A stretch of 64,000 bases of DNA from Pantoea sp. SOD02. Its GTDB lineage: Bacteria; Pseudomonadota; Gammaproteobacteria; Enterobacterales; Enterobacteriaceae. A model generated the notes under the pieces. The model saw only the letters and a list, made by a program, of their open reading frames with translations, ran no database searches and was not told where the DNA came from. The position numbers and the translations under genes were made by a program. Of this stretch, positions 26,761 through 36,096 are shown piece after piece. The DNA is taken from NCBI RefSeq assembly GCF_024707505.1, contig NZ_CP102605.1, forward strand, positions 124,001 to 188,000, read 5' to 3'. How positions within the stretch are numbered: position 1 is the first letter of the stretch; each line of letters opens with the position of its first letter.

Positions 26761-26838
26761 ATAATAGCCTTTTATCTCCATTTTTTAAGCGCATTTTTAT
26801 CTCCATACTCGAAGATTCACTATGCGAGGGCAGTACAA

Positions 26839-27981
26839 ATGAAAACTATAAAAAATTACCTGCAACAACATGCCGATGAAATTCTTCTGGATATCAAGGA
26901 ATTGGTCGCGGCGGAATCACCATCAATGAACAAAGCCGCCGTGGATCGTTGTGGCGAAGTCTTACAAGCGCTGTTTGCCAAACGTTTGGGCGTGGCAGCA
27001 GAGATTGATGAGCAGCCGCATTACGGCAATCATTTGAAGTTCACGCTGGGAAGCGGTGACGAGCAAACCGTGTTACTCGGGCATTTCGATACCGTCTGGG
27101 ATGAAGGCGAGTTGGTGATGCGTGAAGAAGAGGGCAAGCTTTACGGTCCTGGCGTGCTGGATATGAAAGCCGGCTTGGTGCAGGCCATCTGGGCGGTACG
27201 CGCGTTACAACAGCACGATTTACTGGCGGGCAAACGCATCGTGTTTCTCTGCGGCAGCGATGAGGAAGTCGGTAGCCCAAGCTCCAGCGCCTGGTTATCG
27301 CAGCACGCGCTGGGATCGGCACAAGTGCTGGTGGTTGAGCCTGCGGTGGCGGGATCGGGCGCACTGAAGACAGCGCGCAAAGGTACCGGACAATATGAAA
27401 TCACCATCAACGGATTAGCTGCCCACGCCGGGAACAATCCCGAAGAGGGCATCAGCGCGGTACAAGAAATGGCGCATCAGATCATGTTCTTGCACAGTTT
27501 AAACGCGCCGGAGCGCGGCACCACCGTCAATGTGGGAATCGCGCGTGGCGGCAACCGCATCAATGTGGTGGCGGATAAAGCGGTGTTAGGCATTGATACG
27601 CGCGTTACCAGCGAAGCAGAAGCCGAGCGCATTCACGCCGAAATCAGCAAAATCACGCCACATTTAGCTGGCATCACGCTGGATATTAGCGGCGCACAAT
27701 CGCGTCCGCCGATGCGTCAAACACCGGAATCGTTGGCGTTGATGGAGCATGCGCAGCAGGTTGCCGAGCAGCTCGGTTTCTCTGTGGAAGGCAAGGCGGT
27801 TGGTGGTGGCAGCGACGGCAATTTCACTGCTGCGTTAGGCATTCCAACTCTCGATGGTTTGGGCGCAACCGGCGCGGGTATTCATGCACGTCATGAACAT
27901 ATCATCATTGCCGATATTGTTCCGCGCGCGGCGCTGGTGGCGGGCTTGATCCTCGGAGGTGATGCGCATGTCTCAGGTTAA
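26839..27981 (+). CDS. M20-family metallopeptidase, glutamate carboxypeptidase-like
   Basis: This 380-residue M20 zinc peptidase/deacylase resembles the CPG2 glutamate carboxypeptidase group. The metal-binding HFDTVW (H82, D84), GPGVLDMKAG, and the GSDEEVGS glutamates are present, and a dimerisation lid lies between about residues 180 and 290. It lacks a signal peptide and should be cytoplasmic, cleaving an N-acyl or peptide-linked amino acid. Its 3' end overlaps the start of a YfcC-type transporter by 14 bases, so transporter and hydrolase form an uptake-and-cleavage pair. The natural substrate is unknown. Confidence 0.85.
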   Translation: MKTIKNYLQQHADEILLDIKELVAAESPSMNKAAVDRCGEVLQALFAKRLGVAAEIDEQPHYGNHLKFTLGSGDEQTVLLGHFDTVWDEGELVMREEEGKLYGPGVLDMKAGLVQAIWAVRALQQHDLLAGKRIVFLCGSDEEVGSPSSSAWLSQHALGSAQVLVVEPAVAGSGALKTARKGTGQYEITINGLAAHAGNNPEEGISAVQEMAHQIMFLHSLNAPERGTTVNVGIARGGNRINVVADKAVLGIDTRVTSEAEAERIHAEISKITPHLAGITLDISGAQSRPPMRQTPESLALMEHAQQVAEQLGFSVEGKAVGGGSDGNFTAALGIPTLDGLGATGAGIHARHEHIIIADIVPRAALVAGLILGGDAHVSG

Positions 27982-29368
27982 TGTGGAGAAAAATACGCTG
28001 CGGCAACCGCCAGCAACGAAAACGGAGCAAAGTCCTTATCTATTGCTGTTTATTATTTTGGTGCTCGCGGCGGTGGCTACCTGGATTATTCCGGCGGGCA
28101 AGTTTGATCATGAAACCCGCAATGGCATTACTTTCGCCATCAAGGGAAGTTTGCATGAAGTCGCGCGTTCGGGCGTTTATCCTGGCGAAATCTTTATGGC
28201 GATTGTGCAAGGGGTGATCAAAGCCGCGCCGATCATTTTCCTGATTCTGTTTACCGGCGGGTTATTAGCGGTGATCGAATCGACCGGTGCTATTGCTACG
28301 GCGCTTAATTCACTGTCGCGCAGTACCAAAATTAGCGATACGCGTATTATCATTATTTTTGGTGTGATATTCGCCATTCTCGGCACCACTGGCGTGGTGC
28401 AAAACTCGGTGGTGGCGTTTGTGCCGATCGGTTTATTAGTGGCGCGTTCGTTGGGGTTATCGCCAATGATTGGTATGGCATTGGTGTATTTAACCTGTGC
28501 CGCCGGTTTTAACGTTGCGGTATTAGGTCCAGCCACCACCGGATTAACCCAACATCTGGCGCAGTTACCGCTGTTCTCCGGCATGTTGTTGCGCGGCATC
28601 ACCTGTTTATTGTTCGTCTTAACGGTGATGACCTATTTGATTATCTCGGTGAAACGCGCGCGGAATAATGGTGAAGTGCGAATAGAACAAACTGCGCAGA
28701 ATGATGAATCACTGGCGATTACTGGTCGGCATAAACTGATTCTGATCACCTGCGCCGCAACGCTGATTGTATTTATGATTGGCACGGTGCAATTGCATTG
28801 GGCCACCAATGAAATGTCGGCGATGTTTATTATTCTGTCGATTATGGTCGGCATGATTGGTCGCATGTCGGGTTCTGCCATTGCCAACACCTTCCTTACG
28901 GGTTGCTCGCAATTGGTCAAAGGCGGCTTCATTGTGGGTATGGCTGGCGCGATTTCCGTGGTGCTGCAACAGGGCAATATTCTTGATCCGATTGTTGGCT
29001 TCCTGTCTGATTTACTGGCACCGGTTCATCCCGCCATTGCGGCGGTGGGCATGTTCATTAGCGCGGCGTTGATGCATTGCGGTATTTCATCCGGTTCCGG
29101 TGAATCCGCATTGCTGATCCCGATCTTCTCGCCGCTCGGCGATAACCTCGGTTTAACCCGTCAGGTGACGGTGCAAACGGTGTTGCTGGGTGAAGGTATC
29201 GTCAACTCCATCAGCCCAACTTCTGGCGTGTTAATGGCAGCCTTGGCCACCGCCAATATCTCTTTCGGCAAATGGATTAAATTCGTTGCACCGGTAGTGG
29301 CGATTTGGTTTGCCATTTGTATTGTCACCTTATTAATTGGTGTGACGATCAACTGGGGACCATTCTAA
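27968..29368 (+). CDS. YfcC-type (DcuC/ArcD-like) inner-membrane transporter
   Basis: This 466-residue protein has about 12 hydrophobic helices and fits the YfcC / C4-dicarboxylate anaerobic carrier-like family, which also includes amino-acid and peptide-product carriers. Family-like motifs include WIIPAGKFDHE near the N-terminus and HCGISSGSGESALLIPIFSP and INSISPTSGVLMAALA towards the C-terminus. The ATG at 27968 has GGAGGT 7 bases upstream, and is preferred over the ATG two codons earlier. It overlaps the M20 peptidase gene, so it probably imports that enzyme's substrate. A terminator follows. Confidence 0.85.
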   Translation: MSQVNVEKNTLRQPPATKTEQSPYLLLFIILVLAAVATWIIPAGKFDHETRNGITFAIKGSLHEVARSGVYPGEIFMAIVQGVIKAAPIIFLILFTGGLLAVIESTGAIATALNSLSRSTKISDTRIIIIFGVIFAILGTTGVVQNSVVAFVPIGLLVARSLGLSPMIGMALVYLTCAAGFNVAVLGPATTGLTQHLAQLPLFSGMLLRGITCLLFVLTVMTYLIISVKRARNNGEVRIEQTAQNDESLAITGRHKLILITCAATLIVFMIGTVQLHWATNEMSAMFIILSIMVGMIGRMSGSAIANTFLTGCSQLVKGGFIVGMAGAISVVLQQGNILDPIVGFLSDLLAPVHPAIAAVGMFISAALMHCGISSGSGESALLIPIFSPLGDNLGLTRQVTVQTVLLGEGIVNSISPTSGVLMAALATANISFGKWIKFVAPVVAIWFAICIVTLLIGVTINWGPF

Positions 29369-29376
29369 TAAATCGT

Positions 29377-29408
29377 AAGAAGCCACTTAATGGTGGCTTC
29401 TTATTTTT
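29377..29408 (+). terminator. Rho-independent terminator after the YfcC-type transporter
   Basis: AAGAAGCCAC-TTAATG-GTGGCTTCTT is followed by TTATTTTT. The rest of the gap to the autotransporter (29409-29670) is AT-rich with no gene or clear operator. Confidence 0.85.
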
Positions 29409-29670
29409 ATATTGTTGTTAACACGATCAACATCCTTTCCGCTATTTCAGTCCCACGAATAATTGTATTCAATCCCCGGCCTTTTCTTAAAGTTATCTAA
29501 TCATCGCTATTTGACTTAAGTCGCGCTGGAACTCTCTCGCGTAAAGTGATGTTATTGCCACGTCGCAGAATTCCCTTACGTTCAATTACACAAATTAATA
29601 TTAGCCAAACCCATTGCTGGCGATGTCTTTACGCATCGCGGCAGCGTTGCATGCTTCTCTGGAGTGAACA

Positions 29671-32600
29671 ATGATGTTTCGATTGCATCCGCTGTTTATT
29701 AGCCTTATTGCCGCTTACGGTGTGTTTAATCCGGCTTCGCCAGTTTGGGCGGCGACGCTTCAGCCTTTTACGCCGGAATTAAATGACAATCGCGCCGGGG
29801 TGTTTTGTATTTGTAATGGCTCTACCCAAACATTAAGTGGCAATCAGCGATTTGCGCCCGGTCAGGATGGCGGTGGCACCATATCCATCGGACAATTGCT
29901 CAGCAGCGGCAGAATTATTTCGTATTCCTGGCAAGATTCAGGTCGCGTCGATCTGGGCGCGCAGAATTATGTGATTAACGTGCCGGACGCCAATGGCAGC
30001 GGCAATAATAGCGTGCAGGTATATAATTCCGCCGCGATTAGCGCCATTGAAACCAATACTTTGCCCAATTTTTATAACGTTAGTAATGGGCAATATATCA
30101 ACGCGCGCGTAGCGCAGGTCAGCAATGGCACCATCAATGTTGATATCGGGCAGAAGGGCGCAGCAACCACCGCCAGCACCAACGGCTGGTCGATGGCGGC
30201 AAAACAGAGCGAATTGTTTACTGCCAGCGGCAGCGGCACCATGAACTGGAACTCCGCCAACCGCATCTCCTTTTTTGGTTCCTACACGCCTTACACCTAT
30301 CAACTGGGGCAATGGTTCGACAATGTGGTCTCCTGGCGCGGCGCGTTTAGCGTTACTACGCTGGACAACGCCACCACTTCATTCAACGTGTCCAACGTCA
30401 GCAGCTTGCAGAGCTACAACAATTGGCTGATTGAGCAATTGCAAAACGGTAATCTGGCTGCCGATAGCTACAGCAGCGAGTTCAATAAAGCGCTCTCACT
30501 GCGCAGCGATGTCATCGCCTATGTGATCGATGCCGACGAATACTACGACGAAGTGACGCAGCCGATTGGCGAACGCATTGTGTTGAGCGCCGATGGCCCC
30601 AACGCCAGGGCAACCATTGGCAGCAGCGGCATTCTGGAAGTGGTAAACGCCAGCAGTGCGGCGATGCGTGCCAGCAATGGCGCGACGGCGGTGATTGACG
30701 GCAAACTGGCTAGCGTTGGCAGCAACGCACTGGAACTGTTGAACGGTAGCACCGGCATTAACAACGGCGTCATCAACAGCGGCTTTTTCAATAATGCCGA
30801 TGGCAGCGGCGTTGATGCCTCGACGGTTGGCGCGGGCGGCACCGGCGTATATGCCAACGGTGGCAGCCGATTCAACAACAATGGCGTGATCAATACCGCG
30901 ATTAACAGCACCGGCATCCGACTCGAGGATGCCAGCGGTGAGAATAACGGCACCATCAATGTGAAAGGCAAGGGCGCGACGGGCGTTACCGTTTCTGGCA
31001 GCCAGGCCAATTTTGCCCAGAACGGCAGAATCAATCTGTATGGCGAAAACGCGGTTGGCGTTGATGTGCGGGATGACGCCAGATTAACCATCAGCGATGC
31101 CAGTTCACTGCATTTCTACGCGCCGAATCAAACCGGTTATCAAGCCACCAACTATGCGCACATCGATAGCAACGGCGGCAGTTATGATGTCGCCACGCCA
31201 GGTTCAGCGCTTTATCGCCTGAGTGACGGCGTGATCTTTAATCCGGTGGTGGCTGCCGATGTGACGTTGAGCGGAGCCAACACACGCGGCATTGTCGCTT
31301 CAGGTGCCGGTTCACGACTTTACGGCACCACCTTGTACGGTACCGACAGCTATCACGTTAATGGCGAAGGGGCGATTGCGGTTCAGAGCTCGGAGGGTGC
31401 AGACGTGACCATCACCAACCCGATTGAGCTGAACGGCAACAATACCATTGCGGGCACCGGGCAAGGCGGATTCTTCGCCAACGTGGCGCCGATTACCGGC
31501 AACGGAGCCAATGCCACTGCCTTTGATATCAGCGATGGTGTTATCTATGAATCAACGCCGCGCGGCACCATCAATCTCACCGGGCCAAATAGCATCGGCG
31601 TGCGTATTCGTGGCGGCGGAAATATCTTCGATGGATCCAGCACCAACATAGCCTCGGGCGTCGCGCTGGATAGCGCTGAAGGTAATACCGTTTATTGGAC
31701 CGATCACAGCGGATTGAGTGCGGGCGGCATCGCCGCAGTGCGCGTAGGCAATAACGGCGGGCTGACGATAAATGGCGATACCGCCGGGCCGAATTTTTAC
31801 TACAGCACCATCAACGCCAATGCGGGTGCAGACACCATTTTGCTGGATAAAGGCGCAGCGTCGTTAACCGCCAGCAACATCGGACTCTACAATTCTGGCG
31901 GCGGCACTGTGCTGAACAACCGCGCGGAAACCAGCAATATTTCGCTGCAAGATGTCGGGATGAACACCGATGGCGGCACCTTGATTCGCTCCTCGACCTC
32001 ATTCGATCCCAACGGGTATATGCTCGGTACGGTGAGTGGCGCAGGTGCGACGGGCTATGTGTTTAGCAAAGAAGATGGTTCCACCACCAGCAACGATTTA
32101 GTTATTCCGCAGGGTTACAGCTTCTTTGTCTATGGTCCGGCAACCGGCGTGCGTGCCAACACCACCGGGCGGGTGATCGCCAACGGTAACATCATCGTTA
32201 ACAGTTCCGATGGCGGCTCGGCGATCGTCACCAGCACCGCCAGCGAGGTGATCAACCGCGGCACCATCGTTTCGCTCAGCCTGGTTTCGCCAATTATCGA
32301 TCTGCGTGGCGGCAACTCGGTATTTATCAATGAAGGCAACGTCACCGCGCCTTACCCGGAAACCGTTGTGGTTGCGGGTGGCGCCACCAATGACCAGATT
32401 GCACTGGTCGATGGCAACGTGGTGGGCGATGTGAACACCGGCAACGGCACCGACATGGTGGAACTCACCGGCGGAACCATTGACGGCAGCGTGACGATGG
32501 GAACCGGTGCTAACAATGTGGCGACGATTGCTAACGTCAGTCTGGCAAACACCCGCCACATCACCACCGCAGGCGGCAGTGGCAGCACGCTGAACTTTAG

Positions 32601-34230
32601 CGAGATCAACGCGCGCGGGGGTTCGTTCAGCAACGATGATCTGGCGCGCGGCGTCAACCTCGGCGCGGGCTGGAGCACCATCAACTTCTACAACACGCAA
32701 TTTACCCTTACCGATAATCTGAAGCTGGCGCACAGCACCATCAATGTAGATAGCGGATCAACGCTGTTTGTCGGCGATCAGGTCAATCCGGTGTTGTCGG
32801 GCGAAACCGGTGATTCGCTGGTGGTGAACAACGCCGGTACGTTGGATCTCACCAACGGCGCGGCGGGCAACACATTGACCATCAACGGTGATTTGGCGTC
32901 GGCGGGTGGCAAGCTGGCGTTGCGTACGCAGGGCGCACAAAGCGACACTTTACGCATTAACGGCAACGTAACCGGCACTACCTTTATCAATGATGCGCTG
33001 AGTGCTGCCACGCTGGCGGATAGCAATCGAGATGGCGTGATCTCCGCCAATGAAGGCGTTTCTCTGGTGCAGGTTGCTGGTAGCGCCAGCGCCAATAGCT
33101 TTGCGCTGCAACGGGGTTATGTCGCTGCAGGGCCGTGGCAATACGGGCTTTACAGTTTTGCTCCCGCGAATGGCAATACAACCTGGGATTATCGTCTGGC
33201 CAATAACTACGTTTGTGAAGAGGGTTCCGTTTGCCAGCCGCAGACAGCAGGCAGCGGCGCGGTGCGCCCGGCGGTCATTCCACAGCTTCCTTCGTACATC
33301 TCGGCGCCGGTGGGATTGGCGTATTACACCCTGGCAACCATTGGTGATTTACATCAACGCTTGGGCGAATTGCGGCAGAATCCTGACGGATCAGCGGAAA
33401 TGTTCATCCGTTATTCCGGCTCCAACCAGAAGTACAAAACTAACCTTGATACGGCGCATTACGGTTACGACTTTGACCTCGATTACAGCGCGGTGCAGTT
33501 CGGCGGCAACCTACTGCGGTTGGACGGCGAGCAAGACAGCCTGCGCGGCGGCCTGGCTTACACGCGCGGCAATGCACGGATCCGACCGAATGCAGCTGAT
33601 GGTTACAGCTCAACCGATTTCGACAGCGACAGCCTGGCAATTTACGGCACCTGGCAGCGCGAAAGTGGCTTTTATCTGGATGGCGCGCTTTCACTCGATT
33701 GGCATCGTGGCGACACCGATATCGCGCGACAGAAAGAGGTGGCGAAGTTGAAAGGCAAAGGCTGGACCGCATCGCTGGAGAGTGGTTATCCGTTCCAGCT
33801 GGCGAACGGCATTCGTCTTGAGCCGCAAGCGCAACTGCTGCATCTGCATTTGAAGATGGATGACTTCACCGACGACGATCAAACCAAAGTCTCTTACGAC
33901 GATTATGACCAAACCATTGGCCGCGTCGGCGCGCGTCTGGCGCGTACCTGGCAGGACAGCGGCAGCGGGCAATATACGCCTTATCTGCGCACTAACTACT
34001 ATCGCGGTTGGGGCGGCACGGCGAAAGTGAATGTCGGTGCCAACAACAGCGACGTCAGCGAGAGCTTCAACAGCGGCAAGTTCGGCCAGATGTGGGATGC
34101 CGGCATCGGCGGCAATGCGGCTTTCACCAACAATGTCTCACTGTATGCCGAAGCCAATTACCGCAAAGAGATCGACGGCAACGGCGTGCAAGGCTGGAAT
34201 TACAACGCGGGCGTACGCTGGGTGTTTTGA
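29671..34230 (+). CDS. type Va autotransporter with pertactin-like passenger
   Basis: This 1,519-residue secreted/surface protein has a signal peptide (about residues 1-27, cleavage near VWA-A). A passenger of about 1,190 residues is rich in G, N, S, T and short beta-helix repeats (GINNGVINSG, GENNGTINVKG). The C-terminal barrel covers about the last 290 residues, from the region after SAPVGLAYYTLATIGDLHQR to the terminal GVRWVF with its C-terminal Phe. Two close cysteine pairs stand out: C46/C48 (FCICNG) and C1182/C1188 just before the barrel linker. No protease triad is evident. It may act in adhesion or cell-cell interaction. Single-gene unit with its own terminator. Confidence 0.88.
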   Translation: MMFRLHPLFISLIAAYGVFNPASPVWAATLQPFTPELNDNRAGVFCICNGSTQTLSGNQRFAPGQDGGGTISIGQLLSSGRIISYSWQDSGRVDLGAQNYVINVPDANGSGNNSVQVYNSAAISAIETNTLPNFYNVSNGQYINARVAQVSNGTINVDIGQKGAATTASTNGWSMAAKQSELFTASGSGTMNWNSANRISFFGSYTPYTYQLGQWFDNVVSWRGAFSVTTLDNATTSFNVSNVSSLQSYNNWLIEQLQNGNLAADSYSSEFNKALSLRSDVIAYVIDADEYYDEVTQPIGERIVLSADGPNARATIGSSGILEVVNASSAAMRASNGATAVIDGKLASVGSNALELLNGSTGINNGVINSGFFNNADGSGVDASTVGAGGTGVYANGGSRFNNNGVINTAINSTGIRLEDASGENNGTINVKGKGATGVTVSGSQANFAQNGRINLYGENAVGVDVRDDARLTISDASSLHFYAPNQTGYQATNYAHIDSNGGSYDVATPGSALYRLSDGVIFNPVVAADVTLSGANTRGIVASGAGSRLYGTTLYGTDSYHVNGEGAIAVQSSEGADVTITNPIELNGNNTIAGTGQGGFFANVAPITGNGANATAFDISDGVIYESTPRGTINLTGPNSIGVRIRGGGNIFDGSSTNIASGVALDSAEGNTVYWTDHSGLSAGGIAAVRVGNNGGLTINGDTAGPNFYYSTINANAGADTILLDKGAASLTASNIGLYNSGGGTVLNNRAETSNISLQDVGMNTDGGTLIRSSTSFDPNGYMLGTVSGAGATGYVFSKEDGSTTSNDLVIPQGYSFFVYGPATGVRANTTGRVIANGNIIVNSSDGGSAIVTSTASEVINRGTIVSLSLVSPIIDLRGGNSVFINEGNVTAPYPETVVVAGGATNDQIALVDGNVVGDVNTGNGTDMVELTGGTIDGSVTMGTGANNVATIANVSLANTRHITTAGGSGSTLNFSEINARGGSFSNDDLARGVNLGAGWSTINFYNTQFTLTDNLKLAHSTINVDSGSTLFVGDQVNPVLSGETGDSLVVNNAGTLDLTNGAAGNTLTINGDLASAGGKLALRTQGAQSDTLRINGNVTGTTFINDALSAATLADSNRDGVISANEGVSLVQVAGSASANSFALQRGYVAAGPWQYGLYSFAPANGNTTWDYRLANNYVCEEGSVCQPQTAGSGAVRPAVIPQLPSYISAPVGLAYYTLATIGDLHQRLGELRQNPDGSAEMFIRYSGSNQKYKTNLDTAHYGYDFDLDYSAVQFGGNLLRLDGEQDSLRGGLAYTRGNARIRPNAADGYSSTDFDSDSLAIYGTWQRESGFYLDGALSLDWHRGDTDIARQKEVAKLKGKGWTASLESGYPFQLANGIRLEPQAQLLHLHLKMDDFTDDDQTKVSYDDYDQTIGRVGARLARTWQDSGSGQYTPYLRTNYYRGWGGTAKVNVGANNSDVSESFNSGKFGQMWDAGIGGNAAFTNNVSLYAEANYRKEIDGNGVQGWNYNAGVRWVF

Positions 34231-34251
34231 TAAAACGGTTACCCTCACAAG

Positions 34252-34282
34252 CCCGCCGGTTTAGTTGACGGCGGGTTTTTTT
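34252..34282 (+). terminator. Rho-independent terminator of the autotransporter
   Basis: CCCGCC at 34252-34257 pairs with GGCGGG at 34270-34275, followed by seven Ts, 21 bases after the autotransporter stop codon. Confidence 0.85.
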
Positions 34283-34304
34283 ACATGTTGAGAGCGCGGT
34301 AAAA

Positions 34305-34340
34305 TTGACAACCTACCAATGGTAAGTTACTACTAGTAAC
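34305..34340 (+). promoter_or_regulatory. promoter with two overlapping dyads (candidate TetR operators)
   Basis: A -35-like TTGACA (34305-34310) is followed by the dyad TACC-AAT-GGTA (34314-34324) and by GTTAC-TACTA-GTAAC (34326-34340). These cover the expected -10 region and transcription start of the quinone reductase/TetR operon. Repression by the TetR protein encoded two genes on is the likely reading. Confidence 0.6.
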
Positions 34341-34364
34341 TTATTCATGACGGAGGTTGTCGCT

Positions 34365-34958
34365 ATGCATGCTCTGATTGTTACTGCTCATCCAGATCCC
34401 AACTCCTATACTCATCACCTTGTTTCTCAGGTGGCACAAGGTATTGCTGCTGGCGGCCACAGCTATGAAATTGCCGATCTGGCGGCGGAGCAGTTTGATC
34501 CGCGCTTCAATCAGGCCGATGTTGATCAGTTCAAAAGTGTTGCGCCGTCGCCTGCTGACGTTGTGGCTGAACAGCAGCGGTTGGATCGCGCGGATGCGCT
34601 GGTGCTGGTTTATCCGATTTATTGGTGGTCGTTCCCGGCGCAGCTGAAAGGCTGGATCGATCGCGTTTTCACCCAAGGTTGGGCGTACGATGATGACGGC
34701 CAAACCGTGGTGAAAAAGCTCGGCCATTTGCAGGTGCATCTGCTGGCGCTGGGCGCGGCGAGCCAGCGCACCTATGTGCGTCGCGGCTATTTCAGTAGCA
34801 TGCGCACGCAGATCGATGAGGGAATTTTTGGCTACTGCGGCGCGCCGGTGGTGACCAGCGAATTGTTGTTGCCAACCGATGAAAATTATCCCGACGCGCA
34901 TTACACGCTGGCCCAGCAACTTGGGCAGCGACTTTTTCACGTGAAGGAATCGGCATGA
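34365..34958 (+). CDS. NAD(P)H dehydrogenase (quinone), flavodoxin fold
   Basis: This 197-residue flavodoxin-fold oxidoreductase of the NQO/MdaB/KefF type would reduce quinones or electrophiles with NAD(P)H and FMN/FAD. It shows the N-terminal ALIVTAHPDPNSYTHHL loop, VYPIYWWSFPAQLKGWIDRV and a GYCGAPV segment near the C-terminus. The ATG at 34365 follows GGAGG; an earlier in-frame start would place six extra residues upstream of the ribosome site. The stop overlaps the next gene's ATG (ATGA), giving a coupled operon with a TetR regulator and a PNPOx-like flavoprotein, consistent with an electrophile-stress response. Confidence 0.88.
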   Translation: MHALIVTAHPDPNSYTHHLVSQVAQGIAAGGHSYEIADLAAEQFDPRFNQADVDQFKSVAPSPADVVAEQQRLDRADALVLVYPIYWWSFPAQLKGWIDRVFTQGWAYDDDGQTVVKKLGHLQVHLLALGAASQRTYVRRGYFSSMRTQIDEGIFGYCGAPVVTSELLLPTDENYPDAHYTLAQQLGQRLFHVKESA

Positions 34959-35530
34959 ATCAACCGACTCGCCAGCGCATGTCGCATCAGGCACGTCGTC
35001 AGCAACTGATTGGCGTGGCGTGGAATCTGGTGCGCGAGCTGGGCAGCGATGCGCTGACGTTAGGACGCGTGGCAGAAGAAGCGGGCGTCAGTAAACCGGT
35101 GGTCTACGATCATTTTGGCACGCGCCACGGTCTGCTCGCGGCGCTGTATGAAGATTTCGATCTGCGTCAGAACGCGATTATTGAGGCGGCAATGAATGCC
35201 GCCGGTGCCAGCCTTGTTGAACGGGCTAACGTGGTGGCGTCGAGTTACGTTGATTGCGTGTTGACGCAGGGACGTGAAATCCCCGATGTGCTGTCAGCAC
35301 TTGATAGCTCGCCGGAGCTGGCGGAAGTGAAGCGCAAGTACCAGCTCGATTTTATTGAAAAATTCCGTGGCTGGTTTGCCGAGGCAACGTTGCCGCAAGC
35401 CAGCATGTGGGGAATGTTAGGCGCTGCCGATGCGATTTCTAATGCGGTGGTAGGTGGCGATATCAGCCAGCAGCAAGGATTAGCGGAACTTCAGGCGCTG
35501 ATTCTGGCGCTGGTGGATCGTCATCAGTAA
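34955..35530 (+). CDS. TetR-family repressor
   Basis: This 191-residue TetR regulator has an N-terminal helix-turn-helix (about residues 30-65, TLGRVAEEAGVSKPVVYDHF) and a helical ligand-binding domain. It is translated by coupling to the quinone reductase gene (ATGA overlap). It likely represses its own operon through the dyads at 34314-34340 and releases on binding a toxic quinone-like ligand. The ligand is not deducible. Confidence 0.88.
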   Translation: MNQPTRQRMSHQARRQQLIGVAWNLVRELGSDALTLGRVAEEAGVSKPVVYDHFGTRHGLLAALYEDFDLRQNAIIEAAMNAAGASLVERANVVASSYVDCVLTQGREIPDVLSALDSSPELAEVKRKYQLDFIEKFRGWFAEATLPQASMWGMLGAADAISNAVVGGDISQQQGLAELQALILALVDRHQ

Positions 35531-35547
35531 CCGAACAGGAGCAACAG

Positions 35548-36096
35548 ATGTCATTGCGCGAGATTGATACCGCTTGCTGGCAACAACTGGAAACCGGCGC
35601 ACGCGAGCCCGATGCCGGTTTTCACTTCTTAACGCTCGCTTCGGTTGATCTACAAGGCAAGCCGCAGGCGAGAACGCTGGTGCTGCGCGCGGTTGACCGC
35701 GTACAACGCACACTGGAGTTTCACACCGATATGCGCAGCCCGAAATGGCAGGCGCTGGCGGTGAATCCAGAGGTTACGGTTCTAGGTTACAGTGCGAAAA
35801 CCCAGCTACGGCTGCAAGGCACGGTCGAGCTACACGCCGCGCACAGCGCAATAGCTGAAGCGGCGTGGCAACGCTTATCGCACCGGACGCAGCAAACCTA
35901 TGCTGGCGCTGCGCCGGGAAGTGATATTGACAACCAATCCAACGATGTCAGTAACGCCGAGGATAATTTTGGCGTCTTGATCATCCAAATTACCCAACTG
36001 GATTGGTGCCTGCTGGCACGGGACAACAATCAAAGAGCGTTACTGAATTACCGCTCAGACGGAGCCCTCACCAACAGCAAATGGGTGCATCCGTAA
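35548..36096 (+). CDS. pyridoxamine 5'-phosphate oxidase-family flavoprotein
   Basis: This 182-residue FMN-binding split-barrel protein has FHFLTLASVDLQGKPQARTL and VLRAVDRVQRTLEFHTDMRS, the latter forming the FMN site, and a short C-terminal region ending NYRSDGALTNSKWVHP. It is shorter and more divergent than true PdxH, so it is probably a general flavin oxidase/reductase rather than the vitamin B6 enzyme. It is third in the quinone reductase-TetR operon, 17 bases after the regulator. Its stop codon abuts that of the converging MFS gene. Confidence 0.82.
   Translation: MSLREIDTACWQQLETGAREPDAGFHFLTLASVDLQGKPQARTLVLRAVDRVQRTLEFHTDMRSPKWQALAVNPEVTVLGYSAKTQLRLQGTVELHAAHSAIAEAAWQRLSHRTQQTYAGAAPGSDIDNQSNDVSNAEDNFGVLIIQITQLDWCLLARDNNQRALLNYRSDGALTNSKWVHP

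Noticed and set aside
32098..33141. Minus-strand open frames inside the autotransporter gene
   Set aside because: The repeat-rich passenger codons produce antisense open frames; the autotransporter is continuous and convincing on the plus strand.
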